A stretch of 64,000 bases of DNA from Eurosta solidaginis (Eukaryota > Arthropoda > Insecta > Diptera > Tephritidae), in contig NC_090319.1 of the NCBI RefSeq assembly GCF_040869045.1, forward strand, positions 237,205,832 through 237,269,831. Reading direction: 5' to 3'. The position numbers were made by a program, and so were the translations under genes. The notes below the pieces were generated by a model, which was not told the origin of the DNA, searched no databases, and saw only the letters and a program-made list of their open reading frames with translations. Shown here piece after piece: positions 34,518 through 46,065 of this stretch. Within the stretch, counting starts at the first letter, position 1. Each line of letters starts with the position of its first letter.

Positions 34518-35057
34518 TATGACACTACTTTATTTTCGTGGATTTTTTCCTGTATTTTATATTCAATTTTTTGTCGCACTCGCTCCTAATAAGGCTTCAG
34601 TACTGGTGTAAGTGTATAAACTATATTTCAAAAAACTAACGAAATACAAGAAAAATACAACCTAGTTCATTAAAAACAAACGAGCCAGTTTGTTTTTCGA
34701 TAGGTTGTTTTGACATTCGGCCGTTTTTTTCTTTATTTTTTTCTGACAAATGAAAATTTTGTTTTTAGTTTGAAAATTTGGTGCATAAAAACACAATTAA
34801 AAACAAGTTTCTTGTGAAAAAAGTGAACCATTAGAGACCGAAATAATTTGCGCGTGTTATTTGCATTGTTTTATTGTTAAAAATGTTAATGTAAAAATAA
34901 AATGTAAAACATAAACAAAAACATGCCAAACTCACTAATTATGGGGGAATAGTGGCCTCGCTTTTTCATGATAGAAATTGTTTTTCTGTTTTGAAGTTCC
35001 GATAAAGTTACGTCAGTTTTTTTAGCTTGGAATCCAAGCGAAAATAAAGTAGTGTCA
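34518..35057 (+). mobile_element. MITE family 'TGACACTAC', copy 1 (540 bp)
   Basis: The TIR TGACACTACTTTATTTTCG matches the complement of the right end, which closes with AAAGTAGTGTCA. TA flanks both sides. Inside are TTTTTTCTGACAAATGAAAA and a TTCCGATAAAG word, shared with 38691-39109 and 53957-54445. It has no coding capacity. TA duplication suggests Tc1/mariner-type mobilisation, by inference. Confidence 0.75.
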
Positions 35058-35327
35058 TATGTGCCTTACTCTTAAGGAAAATTCGGATAAGATGTACATG
35101 CGAAACCACAACGTAGGCAATTCTTAATAATTAAAAATAAAAATTTTAAAATCTTAAGGGAGTACATAATTTTGTGTATTTGTCGTTTTCAGTACATGTT
35201 TAAAAGTTTGAGCCTAAATTTTAAATTTTTGTGTGCTAAATACTATATGATCAAATCTAAATGAATGCTGAGAACTTGGTTTCACTTTGAAACTAGAGAG
35301 ATCTTCACTTGTAGTTATAAAAAAAAA
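35058..35327. other. No recognisable feature
   Basis: AT-rich spacer. Confidence 0.35.
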
Positions 35328-38184
35328 CAAGTAAAGAAAGCTAAGTTCGGGTGTAACCGAACATTATATACTCAGTTGAGAGCTGTGGAGACAAAGTAAG
35401 GGAAATCACCATGTTGTAAAAGGAACCTAGGGTAACCCTGGAATGTGTTTGTATGACATGTGTATCAAATGGAAGGTATTAAAGAGTATTTTAAGAGGAA
35501 GTGGGCCATAGATCTATAGATGGACGCCATTTAGGGATATCGCCATAAAGGTGGACCAGGCCTGACTCGAGAATTTGTTTGTACGATATGGGTATCAAAT
35601 GAAATGTGTTAATGATAATTTTAAAAGGGAGTGGGCCTAAGTTCTATAGGTGGACGTCTTTTCGAGATATCGCCATAAAGGTGGACCAGGGGTGACTCTA
35701 GAATTTATTTTGTACGATATGGGTATCAAATAAAAGGTATTAATGAGTATTTTAAAAGAGCGTTGGCCTAAGTTCTATAGATGGACACCTTTTCGAGATA
35801 TCTCCATAAAGATGGACCAGGGGTGACTCTACAATTTGTTTGTACGATATGGGTATCAAATGAAAGGTGTTAATGAGTATTTAAAAGGGCGTGGGCCTTA
35901 GTTCTATAGGTGGATGCCTTTTCGAGATATCGACATAAAGGTGGACCAGGGGTGACTCTAGAATTTGTTTATACGATATGGGTATCAAATGAAAGGTGTT
36001 AATGAATATTTTAAAAGGGAGTGGGCCTTAGTTCTATAGGTGGATGCCTTTTCGAGATATCGCCATAAAGGTGGGCCAGGGGTGACTCTAGAATTTTTTT
36101 GTACGATATGGGTATCAAATGAAAGGTGTTAATGAGTATTTAAAAGGGCGTGGGCCTTAGTTCTATAGGTGGATGCCTTTTCGAGATATCGCCATAAAGG
36201 TGGGCCAGGGGTGACTCTAGAATTTATTTTGTACGATATGGGTATCAAATAAAAGGTGTTAATGAGTATTTTAAAAAGGCGTGGGCCTTAGTTCTATAGG
36301 TGGACGCCTTTTCGAGATATCGACATAAAGGTGGACCAGGGGTGACTCTAGAATTTGTTTGTACGATATGGGTATCAAATGAAAGGTGTTAATGAGTATT
36401 TAAAAGGGCGTGGGCCTTAGTTTTATAGGTGGATGCCTTTTCGAGATATCGCCATAAAGGTGGGCCAGGGGTGACTCTAGAATTTATTTTGTACGATATG
36501 GGTATCAAATAAAAGGTGTTAATGAGTATTTTAAAAAGGCGTGGGCCTTAGTTCTATAGGTGGACGGCTTTTCGAGATATCGACATAAAGGTGGACCAGG
36601 GGTGACTCTAGAATTTGTTTGTACGATATGGGTATCAAATGAAAGGTGTTAATGAGTATTTTAAAAAGAAGTGGGCCTTAGTTCTATATGTGAACGCCTT
36701 TTCGAGATATCGCCATAAACGTGGACCAGGGCTGACTCTAGAATGTGTTTGTACGATATGGGTGTCAAATTAAAGGTATTAATGAGGGTTTTAAAAGGGA
36801 GTGGCCCTTAGTTGTATATGTGAAGGCGTTTTCGATATATCTACCAAAATGTGGACCAGGGTGATCCAGAACATCATCTGTCGGGTACCGCTAGTTTATT
36901 TATATATGTAATACCACGTACAGTATTCCTTCCAAGATTCCAAGAGCTTTTGATTTCGACCTGCAAAACTTTTTCTTACTTAATATTGTAGGTGTCACAC
37001 CCATTTTTCCAAGTTTTTTTCTAAAGTTATATTTTGCGTCAATATACCAATACAATTACCATGTTTCATCCATTTTTTCGTATTTGGTATATAATTATGG
37101 CATTTTTTTCATTTTTCGTAATTTTCGATATGGAAAAAGTGGACGTGGTCATAGTCGGATTTCGGCAATTTTTTATGCCAATACAAAGTGAGTTCAGGTA
37201 AGTACGTGAACTGAGTTTAGTAAAGATATATCGATGTTTGCTCAAGTTATCGTGTTAACGGCCGAGCGGAAGGACAGACGGTCGACTGTGTATAAAAACT
37301 GGGCGTGGCTTCAACCGATTTCGCCCTTTTTCACAGAAAACAGTTACCGTCCTAGAAGCTAAGCCTCTACCAAATGTCACAAGGATTGGTTAATTTTTGT
37401 TCGACTTATGGCATTACAAGCATCCTAGACAAATTAAATGAAAAAGGGCGGAGCCCCGCCCATTTTGAAATTTTCTTTTATTTTTGTATTTTGTTGCAGC
37501 ATATCATTGCTGGAGTTGAATGTTGGCATAATTTACTTATATGCTGTAAAGATATTAACTTTTCTTTTAAAATTTGAATTTAAAAAAAATTTTTTTTAAA
37601 AAGTGGGCGTGGTCGTTCTCCGATTTTCCTAATTTTTATTGAGCAGACATAAAGTAATAAGAGTAACGTTCCTGCCAAATTTCATCATGATATCTTCAAC
37701 GACTGCCAAATTATAGCTTGCAAAACTTCTAAATTACCTTCATTTAAAAGTGGGCGTTGCCACGCCCATTGTCCAAAATTTTACTAGTTTTCTATTCTGC
37801 GTCATAAGCTCAACTCACCTACCAAGTCTCATCGCTTAATGCGTATTTGGTAATCAATTATCGCACTTTTTCGATTTTTCGAAATTTTCGATATCGAAAA
37901 AGTGGGCGTGGTTATTGTCCGATATCGTTCATTTTAAACAGCGATCTGAGATGAGTGCCCAGGAACCTACGTACCAAATTTCATCAAGATACCTCAAAAT
38001 TTACTCAAGTTATCGTGTTAACGGACGGACGGACGGACATGGCTAAATCGATTTTTTTTTCGATACTGATGATTTTGATATATGGAAGTCTATATCTATC
38101 TCGATTCCTTTATACCTGTACAACCAACCGTTATGCAATCAAAGTTAATATACTCTGTGTGCTCTGCTCAACTGAGTATAAAAA
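35328..38184 (-). mobile_element. INE-1/DINE-1-like element E
   Basis: Full-length member with about eleven 130-bp monomers (35420-36880), the hairpin near the CAAGTAAAGAAAG end, the conserved GGGCGTGG blocks, GGACGGACGGACGGACATGG and the CTCAACTGAGTATAAAAA terminus. Within the array, adjacent monomer pairs repeat almost exactly (around 36070-36330 and 36330-36590), which points to a recent local duplication of a two-monomer block. A tRNA-like sequence begins directly at its end. Confidence 0.75.
35420..36880 (-). repeat. 130-bp tandem repeats of INE-like element E (about eleven)
   Basis: GTGGGCCTTAGTTCTATAGG marks each monomer, at spacings near 130 bp. Alternation of TTTATTTTGTACG and TTTGTTTGTACG variants shows a two-monomer higher-order unit from about 36070 to 36600. 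Confidence 0.85.
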
Positions 38185-38263
38185 GATGTGAGCTGTGGCC
38201 TGGTTTCGATCCGTGCGTGCTAGTGATTCTAGTAACTTGCTCTACCTATTGAGCTATCACATC
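38185..38263 (-). pseudogene. tRNA-like sequence with intact acceptor stem and D arm
   Basis: On the minus strand GATGTGA opens and TCACATC closes a perfect 7-bp acceptor stem over 79 nt. It is followed by TA and a canonical D arm (GCTC, loop AATAGGTA, GAGC). A box B, GGATCGAAACC, is present, but about 12 extra bases separate it from the acceptor 3' strand, and a standard anticodon stem does not form. I call it a tRNA pseudogene or tRNA-derived SINE head; isotype is not assigned. Confidence 0.5.
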
Positions 38264-38690
38264 TGTGTAAGAAAACATATCATAACACCTTTTATGTATA
38301 ACAAATGTTTCGAAAAAGAATCTATGACTGGCAGCACTCTTCACAAAAAATTTTTAAATTTTCAGCACTAAGTTTAAACTGTTTGGGCTTGCTTTAAAAT
38401 CGGACGTGTATAGAAGTTTTTGTTTTTAGATTTTTTAGACCTTTTGGTTTTGTTTGAAACCTAGACTTGACTAAAAGTTTTTTTTTATATTTTTGAAAAA
38501 ATGTTTTTTGTTTAAACAATTTTAAGATTTTATATTTATTGTTCAAATAAGTTAAATAAGTTTCAAAATAATTACGAATAAAGTTTAAAAAATCCGAATA
38601 ATGTTTAAATTAAGGTATCAAATTAGTATAAAAAAAGTTGCTAAACCTATGAATGGTTTAGAATTAAGGCTCAAATTTCTAATCATTTAT
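38264..38690. other. No recognisable feature
   Basis: AT-rich spacer, rich in TTTTTTAGA and TTTAAA words. Confidence 0.35.
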
Positions 38691-39109
38691 TGGTGTAAGT
38701 GTGTAAACTATATCCAAAAAACTAACGATATACAAAATAAACTCAACATAGTTCACTAAAAACAAATGAGTCAGTTTGTTTTGATAGGGTTTTTTTTACA
38801 GCCGGTCGTTTTTTCTGAATTTTTTCTGACAAATGAAAATGTTGTGGACAAATATGTAACGACGTGCTTGTGATATAAACAAACCAAAAGAACGTGCAAT
38901 AATTGTTCCGCTGTATATTCGTTGTTTTATTGTGATAAAGTTTGGTAAAAATAAAATTGAAAAGTCAATAAAACATTTCAAACATATTTCGTTTCTGAGC
39001 AATATCGCTCTCTCTTGCTCTGGTTGGAAATGGTTTTCGTAATTTGACCTTCCGATAAGTTTCGTCAGTATTTCGAGCTCGGAATCCAAGTAATAATAAA
39101 GCATTGTCA
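38691..39109 (+). mobile_element. MITE family 'TGACACTAC', copy 2 (5' truncated)
   Basis: From GGTGTAAGTGTGTAAACTAT onward the sequence aligns with 34610-35057 and ends in a decayed terminus (AATAAAGCATTGTCA). The left terminus is absent. Frames of 80-104 codons on the minus strand here are not supported by the other copies. Confidence 0.65.
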
Positions 39110-39189
39110 TGTAAGTATGAACAACTATTCATTACAAATATTTTCTTTCCACATTTTGTTCTGTATTGACAGTTGGTCATTAAGCTAAG

Positions 39190-39650
39190 CAATGATCTAG
39201 ACCTGAACACCCGCACCGTTAGTTCTGCTTACTCCAAACTGGAATAAGGACCGGTAAAGGTGGGTTTGATTGTGAATAAGGACAAAACGAAGTACCTGTT
39301 GTCATCGAGCAAAGAGTCAGCGCATATGCGTCTTGGCAACCACGCTACTGTTGGCAGCCACAATTTCGAAATAGTAAAAGACTTCGTTTATTTCTGAACC
39401 AGCATTAACACTAACAACAACATTAGCTCTGAAATCCAGCGAAGAAGCACTCTTGCCAATTAATGCTACTCTGGACTAGGTAGGCAATTGAAAAGTAAAT
39501 TCCTCTCTCGGCAAATGAAAATCATGCTCTACAAGTGTGCTTGTTGTGACCAATTGGTCCCAGTAGGCAGAGCGAAGAAGCGAATTTCGCCATTTGTTGG
39601 ACGGCCATAACCGTTTAAACGATTAAGCGCCAATTAAGTAAGTAAGTATT
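39190..39650 (+). mobile_element. Non-LTR retrotransposon 3' end (RT C-terminus plus tail)
   Basis: The plus strand reads KVGLIVNKDKTKYLLSS, then HNFEIVKDFVYF with a stop, and STLANXCYSGLGRQLKS with a stop at X; this is a widespread insect LINE RT C-terminal segment. It ends in TTGTTGGACGGCC, AAACGATTAAGCGCC and a TAAGTAAGTAAGTA tail at about 39640. It is broken by stops. The same 3' tail occurs at 13809-13871 and 46020-46060. The clade (RTE- or CR1-like) is uncertain. Confidence 0.65.
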
Positions 39651-40261
39651 GATGCTAGACCATTTGCACAAAGTCCTGAACTCCCTTTTGTTTATTAATT
39701 TCTACCGATTAACGAATTGTTAAGTAGTATTTCACGATTTCTAAATTACACAAAATAATGCATTCAAGAGAATTCAAAAGATGTGTATAAATATTGCACA
39801 CGATAAAGCCGCTTAAAGCCATAAATTTGGGAGGGTTTAGAATGAACGGTCCCCCGAAAAAGTTCCATCAAGTTCATCCAGGTTATGTAAAATGTTTTAG
39901 TATTGCGTCCTTATACTTTTTACAAGTAGCTATAAATTAAATTGGCTGCTGAAAGGTTCTGTTTTGCCTGTCTAGCACATTAGTTCTAGTACAATAAATC
40001 ATATAGGTCCCATCCCGCCAATTCGTAGAAAAAATTAAAAGGAACACAACGCAAACTGGAAGAGTGAAGCTTGGCCTAAAACCCCTTTGGAAGTTATCGC
40101 GCCTTGCATTTTATATTAAAGTGAAGTTTAATTTCCTAATACTTGCTTTTTAATAGTAAGGGCTTTTTTTATTGCTTTTAAAGATTTTCTGCTTGCTTGG
40201 AAAAAAGTTTGCTTTGAAAAACAATAAAACTTAAGCAATATAGTTCTGTTCGCTTAGTTTT
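39651..40261. other. No recognisable feature
   Basis: AT-rich spacer. Confidence 0.3.
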
Positions 40262-40834
40262 TTGTTTGTTGTTGTCGCATTATTAAAATTTTGTGTGTTG
40301 TGTTTATCAGACATTTATCTTAAATATACACACTTTAAAAAAGTTACCTATCAAGACGAAATAACGCGAGACGAGTATGCTGCCGTTGAGAGGTATAAGG
40401 GCAATTCTCTCGGTCTAGGAAGCGTAGTAAACGTAGACAATTTTCCTCCTTTTCTAGACCAAATGTACGACACTCAGAGAATGCACCACTTTCGCAATTA
40501 CTATCCTTTCGATCTGAACCTGCGTTTAGTGCCAATAGTTAAACACAAAACGTATATTTTACGTATTCGAAAAGATTACAAAACTGCCGCGCACAGTTTT
40601 TTGTATTTTTGTTTACTAAAAATTCAGTTTCAACATTTTTGTGAAATTGATAAACTTTCTATTGAATTATACATGGGTTTGAGTATAGAGTATGTAGGAA
40701 CCTTGAAAATTTGTTCACAAAAGCATTTTGTTGTTGCGTGTAGACAATTTTTGAAAGTAAAACACAAAATCTACAAATCGATCGGAATCCAAATAAAAAA
40801 AATCAAAACTTTCTACGTTTTCTATGTGTTCTAG
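40262..40834 (+). CDS. Hypothetical 190-codon ORF, doubtful
   Basis: This is the longest frame in the window not explained by a known transposon. The N-terminal 20 residues are hydrophobic (VVVALLKFCVLCL), like a signal or membrane segment. The middle (residues 30-100) is charged and reads more like protein (DEITRDEYAAVERYKG). The C-terminal half is lysine- and phenylalanine-rich and could be translated AT-rich noise. I recognise no domain. No promoter or splice site could be supported. It may be an exon or relic of an unknown element, or chance. Confidence 0.2.
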   Translation: MFVVVALLKFCVLCLSDIYLKYTHFKKVTYQDEITRDEYAAVERYKGNSLGLGSVVNVDNFPPFLDQMYDTQRMHHFRNYYPFDLNLRLVPIVKHKTYILRIRKDYKTAAHSFLYFCLLKIQFQHFCEIDKLSIELYMGLSIEYVGTLKICSQKHFVVACRQFLKVKHKIYKSIGIQIKKIKTFYVFYVF

Positions 40835-42229
40835 GCAGAGAGAATACTCCTTTTGTGTTTCAACGTTGAGCATTACCATTATAGTTACTAAAGTAAATAA
40901 ACTATCGTATATTACACACATTTTGGTTCACACGAGAAAAATTTACTCCTGCCTTCACATGTATACATACATAAATATCCTCTGAAATACTAAGCAAAGA
41001 AGTTATTCATTTTTGTTTAAGTGGTGCGAAAACATAGTATACATATTTTAGGCATAAAATTGTATGAGATTTTGGAAATAAAAAAAAAAATTTCCTTGTA
41101 CGTGTAAAGTTACAATGTTTTCTGTTTTAAAATGTTCCAAAATAAAATGCAATGCAGTTTTATATCAAAAATATATGGTCTGTGAACCGTTATTCACACT
41201 TGGCTCGACAATTCGTAAGTCAGTTTTCATCAGCTTGTTCACTTGTATTTCGTTTTTGTAAAATTTTTTTCGGTAGTGTTATAAAACAAAAATTATTCAT
41301 ACAAAAACCACGCACTGAGGAGGAGTGGTGTAAATCACAATAATACAGTTTTTTTTTTTAATTACAAGTTTTGTGTTTTAAGCCAAAACTTTAAGGGGTA
41401 ACCTGTGGGAAAAATAACTTCGTAAATCACGGGCAGCCTAGTATTTACTGATAAGTCTATCGATATGCAACACAACCATTTACCGGCTAAGCTTGATTTT
41501 TGTGCCAGTATAATAGGCAACAATATGGATAAAGTAAATACTTTATTGATTTAATCGGCGTATTTACTTTTATTTTTTAATTAATAATTTATTTATGTTC
41601 AATGCATAATATCGTGATATCAGCTACACAACTCATTCCTTTTGGTTATAACTGAGTCAGAATCATATGCTTTAGTATTGGTATTGGATGAAGACAGCAT
41701 TCCACCTAACGTAATTTTTAGAGAATTTCTCTCACAAATGAGCTCCTTTCCAAGCCCTTAGTAATCAAAAATTGTTCTACGCGGGAGCAAAGATTAGAGT
41801 CATATAAATGATCCCGAATCCGAAAGATGTTGAGCACGTTATAAACCTTTTACCTTGAGTTTTTTGCGGTTATATAGAAGTTTTTTTACCTTTTTATTAT
41901 TTTTTGAGTTATTTTGAGGATCTTTTCTAACTTCCTGTTGAAATCTGGGCCGAAATTACACTTTCAATCACGGATCGAAAACCTATTTCTCTGTTTCTCT
42001 CAAACGATAAGTATGAGGTTGTAAAACCATTTAGCGAAATAATAGTGAACTATGGATCTACTGAATACGCGTTGTTTATAGTTCACAGACTTCGTTTGTC
42101 TTATAGACCATTTTCCAGTGGCGGAAACTGTTATTCCTTTTATAATATAATTCCTTGCAAAACTATTAAATTTGGACTTTTAATATAATTGGATCAAGAT
42201 AAAAATTATTTTCGATTTTTTTTTACCTT
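40835..42229. other. No recognisable feature
   Basis: About 1.4 kb of AT-rich sequence; frames are under 70 codons with no motif. Confidence 0.35.
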
Positions 42230-42485
42230 AGTCCCAAAGAACTAATTAAACTCGGACTTTTAAAAATAAAAGTCCGGAAATAAAAGATAAATCCGGACTT
42301 TTATTTTTTAAGGCCAAAAATTTAAAAGAAATTTTTATTTCGGATAAGCCATTTCTTTGTTATCAAGCCGGACTTTTATTTTCGCCTTAAAAAATAAAAG
42401 TCCGGATTTAATTTTTAATTCCGGGCTTTTATTTTTAAAAGTCCGAGTTTCTAGTTCTATCGGACTCAAAAAATAAGAATACAGG
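42230..42485. repeat. Hairpin-rich array of AAAAGTCCGG / CCGGACTTTT words
   Basis: At least six copies of CGGACTTTTATTTT or its complement AAAATAAAAGTCCGG stand in both orientations within about 250 bp. Adjacent ones form near-perfect palindromes, for example CGGACTTTTAAAAATAAAAG at 42255. No TIR boundaries or frames are seen. Confidence 0.7.
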
Positions 42486-43605
42486 ATTTACTTTTATATG
42501 TGAACTTTTATGGAAGAAGTTCGAAAAATAAAAATGATTGCTATAGGGATACTAGGGAACTCAAACATTTTCACCTAGGACAATTTTTTGACCAGGACTT
42601 TTTCGACTCCGAAAAAAAAATTATTATTTTTCGTCCCTGCCATTTTCCAGTCACTGCGAGCCAAAATACGGGTGCTAAACAAAAGGGATGAAATAATTAT
42701 TTTTTATTGATAAATTTATAAAAACTGGGGGAGAGAAGTAATCATTGTGAAGGACGAGTGGAACATTATCACCCTGGCATCAACGCTGCCTCCATTTAAG
42801 ATGATGTAAACGATTTCCCTATAGAATCTGGGCATTCTCTGAACATGGTTACCAGGTCCCCCTTTGGTTCTGACAGAAATTTGACCCGGGCTTAAAACCC
42901 ACCGTCTTTTGCCGAATTTTTGCCAACATTTTAAAAATTTCCTATACTCTGTGTCATATTTATTGATCGGGTGATACCCATGTAGCTTTATGGATCTTTT
43001 AGTGTCTAACTTTAAGTTGGATATGAAAACATTTCGGAAACAGCGAAGGAAAGATGGTTACAAATAATATCACAACATTTTCCACCCTTTTTGAAGTCGA
43101 TGCAAAGATTTTCATTAGATTGGAGCGGCCTTAGTAGCCACTCGATTTTATCTAAGATACAAATACAATTTTTAAATCAACCCTACGAAGTTGATCGTAT
43201 AAAATTTTAGCGTTGTTGCTTTATAAATGACGGAAATATTGCGTTAAGTATTAATTATCACAGAAATAAGTTTAACTTGGAAATAATATTAATTTTTACA
43301 GGAGTATTAGTCGCGGTCAGAAGAAGTAGTGTCTTGAATTCTATTACAATATATTTCATTAAATGAAAGTTATTGCAAAAAAAAAAAAAAACTCGTACAA
43401 ATAGGCTGACGGATAGACCGAAGACTGGATGAGCAACGCTAACCTAAACTTTTATTTCGGTTGACTTCGATCAACTGGATAGCGGTGTTTTTCATGAAGT
43501 TTCCTCCTCCCTGGATCCGTCCATGCTAAAACTAAGGAATTACACGAAAAGTACTTTTCTTGAACTTCTGAACTCTTTGCGAGAGGCAAAGTTTAAATGA
43601 TTTAT
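42486..43605. other. No recognisable feature
   Basis: AT-rich; includes a 17-bp poly(A) tract near 43377-43393. Nothing else is recognised. Confidence 0.35.
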
Positions 43606-43935
43606 ACCTAACTTAAAACATTTTTAAATCAATTAATTGAATAGAAAATAAAATAATTAAAAAAAATTTAAGTTAAACGGCTTTATTGAAAACAACACTT
43701 ACATGAAGTAATAACAACACAACGCTTTTAATTGTCTGGCCAATGCTCTAGAGTGATGAGGAGTGTGATGACTAGTACCTAGGACCTACCTAATTATTTT
43801 CTAGCTTTTAGTGTTATTATTACTTCATGTAAGTATTGTTTTCAATAAAACCGTTTAACTGAAATTTTTTTAATTATACTATTTTCAAGTTTTTAGTCTT
43901 TATTTAATTGCCTATTATTTCTCATTTGATTTAGT
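43606..43935. mobile_element. Long inverted repeat, MITE-like
   Basis: A left arm containing TTATTGAAAACAACACTTAC and ATGAAGTAATAA (about 43655-43725) pairs with a right arm containing TTATTACTTCATGTAAGTAT (about 43815-43885). The arms pair over about 65 bp with few mismatches and more weakly outward. The loop of about 90 bp is unique. The outer ends are not precisely defined. Confidence 0.55.
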
Positions 43936-44099
43936 TCATTTAGTGACTCATTAGTATACGGACTCTTTCCTGACATTTTATTACAATATAAGTCCTCAAT
44001 ACATAATCCTTCTAAAGACTTTACTCGACTCTACGCCACGTATGCTTGTCCCTCCTCGAACTCCAAAATATTTTGATGTCACTTCTACTGGAATGTATG
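43936..44099. other. Spacer
   Basis: Nothing recognised. Confidence 0.3.
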
Positions 44100-44770
44100 T
44101 AATATTTGTTGCAAATATGAGCCAAATCGCACCACAAATACGATTTTTTGAATTCCTCGATACTTGCGCCACCTAGCGGCGATTTTTTTCATAGGTCTCT
44201 TTCCATTCTTGTACGTATTATGTATTCCAAATATGAGCCATATCGGACCACAAATACGATTTTTTTGAACATCTCGATCGTTGCGCCACCTAGCGGCGCT
44301 TTTTCCATAGGTCGCTTTCTATTCATGTATGTATTATGTGTTCCAAATATGAGCCAAATCAGACAAAAAATACGATTTTTTGAATATCTCGATCCTTGCG
44401 CCACCTAGTGGCGATTTTTTCATAGGTCTCTTTCTATTCTTCTATGTATTATGTGTTCGAAATATGAGCCAAATCGGACCACAAATACGACTTTTCTGAA
44501 TATCTGCGCCACCTAGCGGTAATTTTTTTCATAGGTCCCTTTCTATTCTTGTATGTATTATGTGTTCCAAATATGAGCCAAATCAGACAACAAATACGAT
44601 TTTTTTGAATATCTCGATCCTTGCGCCTCCTAGCGGCAATTTTTTTCATAGGTCGCTTTCTACTCATGTATGTATTATGTGTTCCAAATATGAACCAAAT
44701 CGGACCACAAATACGATTTTTTGAAATATTTCGATCCATGCGCCACCTATCGGAGTCTTTATTTCTTATT
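44100..44770 (+). repeat. Tandem repeat of about 116 bp with GCGCCACCT cores
   Basis: Six units share AAATATGAGCCAAATCGGAC, CACAAATACGATTTTTT, ATCTCGATCCTTGCGCCACC followed by TAGCGGCG, and TTTTTCATAGGTC. GCGCCACCT (complement of AGGTGGCGC) is exact at 44166, 44283, 44398, 44507 and 44740, and has one change at 44623. The core and its ATCTCGATCC flank are shared with the otherwise different repeat at 20040-20930, in opposite orientation. Frames on either strand here only mirror the repeat. Confidence 0.85.
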
Positions 44771-45940
44771 ATTGCATTGCCATCGAACTATATTCCAAGT
44801 TTCAAGCTTGTAGATTATCTCGAAGTTACTTAAATTTCAATTAAAAAATTCATGTCAGCCTGTCAACTCAAGCTAAATAAAACCGTTAGAAACCGACATA
44901 GATATCGTTGAGTCTCAAATATGAAATTCATAAAAAATAAAATAAGCATATAAAGCTTATATAATTCGAAATTTTCATAGAAATACATTTTATAAACCTT
45001 CGCAAATTTTTTTTTGTTTTTATGAATAAAGGGGTAGGTGCTTATAATAAAATGTGCGATATCATGTCTGTAAAAATAGAAATCTCATACAGTCACTGAG
45101 ACCCTTGCTTGATAATGATGGGCTAAAAATTAGGCTATAAAATTGACATCTATAAAACTTGCCTATTTGTTGAAATACCGTGTCAAGTAATTGAAACAAA
45201 AAACAATTTGATGAATTGATAGATATGTATATGTATTTGGTCGTGCTAATTTTTCACACATGTTCAGTCGGGGATCAACGTGGATATATCCGGTACATTA
45301 GCCTTGCATACAATTACGATCGATTGTATATTGCATATTTCCAGCTGAATTAGATATTGTCTCCTTTTCCTTCACCTTTAAAATGTGATTCAATCCTTAC
45401 TTTCCAGAATGCTGGTATGCATCGATAACACGTTGTTTGTGTAAATAATTATCTTCGATACGTCGTTGTCTATACCGGAAAACCTGGTATTAGAGACGAT
45501 TTTGTGGATTTGAGCGCTGCTTTTGGTGAGCTGTCGGAATAAACCGAAACAATTAATGGGCATTCAATAAATTAATATTACCAAGGGTTGCTTTAGGGAA
45601 AATCATCTTGGATGCAGTAAAAAGGCTGGGTTTGAAATTATAATACTGTGTGTCGATTGAAGTTAATGAAGAAAGAAGCAAGAAACCCTGTTATGATACT
45701 GCTTCCAAAAACTTAATGGAAAAAATTTTGCTTAGCCAACCAAAACGGTTGACGGTGACGCGATACGAGATGTAACGCGATATTTCTAAATGCACATCAC
45801 ATGCTAGCTGTACAGAGCATATTGGTTCGAAAGAAATAATGCCATTTTTCATTATGTCGTCGATTTACTAAAGCTATTGAAGCTGATATGCTGGCTAGGA
45901 TAAGTTATTCTAATGACAGATTATGCTCTGGCTAACAAGA
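44771..45940. other. No recognisable feature
   Basis: AT-rich; no coding motif. The last 200 bp may be the 5' side of the LINE relic that follows. Confidence 0.35.
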
Positions 45941-46065
45941 TAGTCATATCGGAAGCAGAGGTAGAGGCCGCCGCCCACTGCGCTGGAAAACCCTGTATAG
46001 AACTTCTTAGTTCGTAATTGACTGACGCTATTTGTTGAATGGCCAAAACCGTTTAAGGAAACAGG
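45941..46065 (+). mobile_element. LINE 3'-end relic
   Basis: AGCAGAGGTAGAGGCCGCCG and CGCTGGAAAA are followed by TTGTTGAATGGCCAAAACCG; these match the conserved 3' end of an insect LINE, the same tail as at 39590-39650. Truncated and decayed. Confidence 0.45.

Noticed and set aside
35420..36880. Regularly spaced repeats that might suggest a CRISPR array
   Set aside because: The whole 130-bp unit is repeated with no unique spacers, and the context is eukaryotic transposon DNA.
44148..44739. Overlapping frames on both strands over the 116-bp array
   Set aside because: Both strands stay open only because the repeat length happens to preserve frame; there are no domains and the peptides simply repeat.
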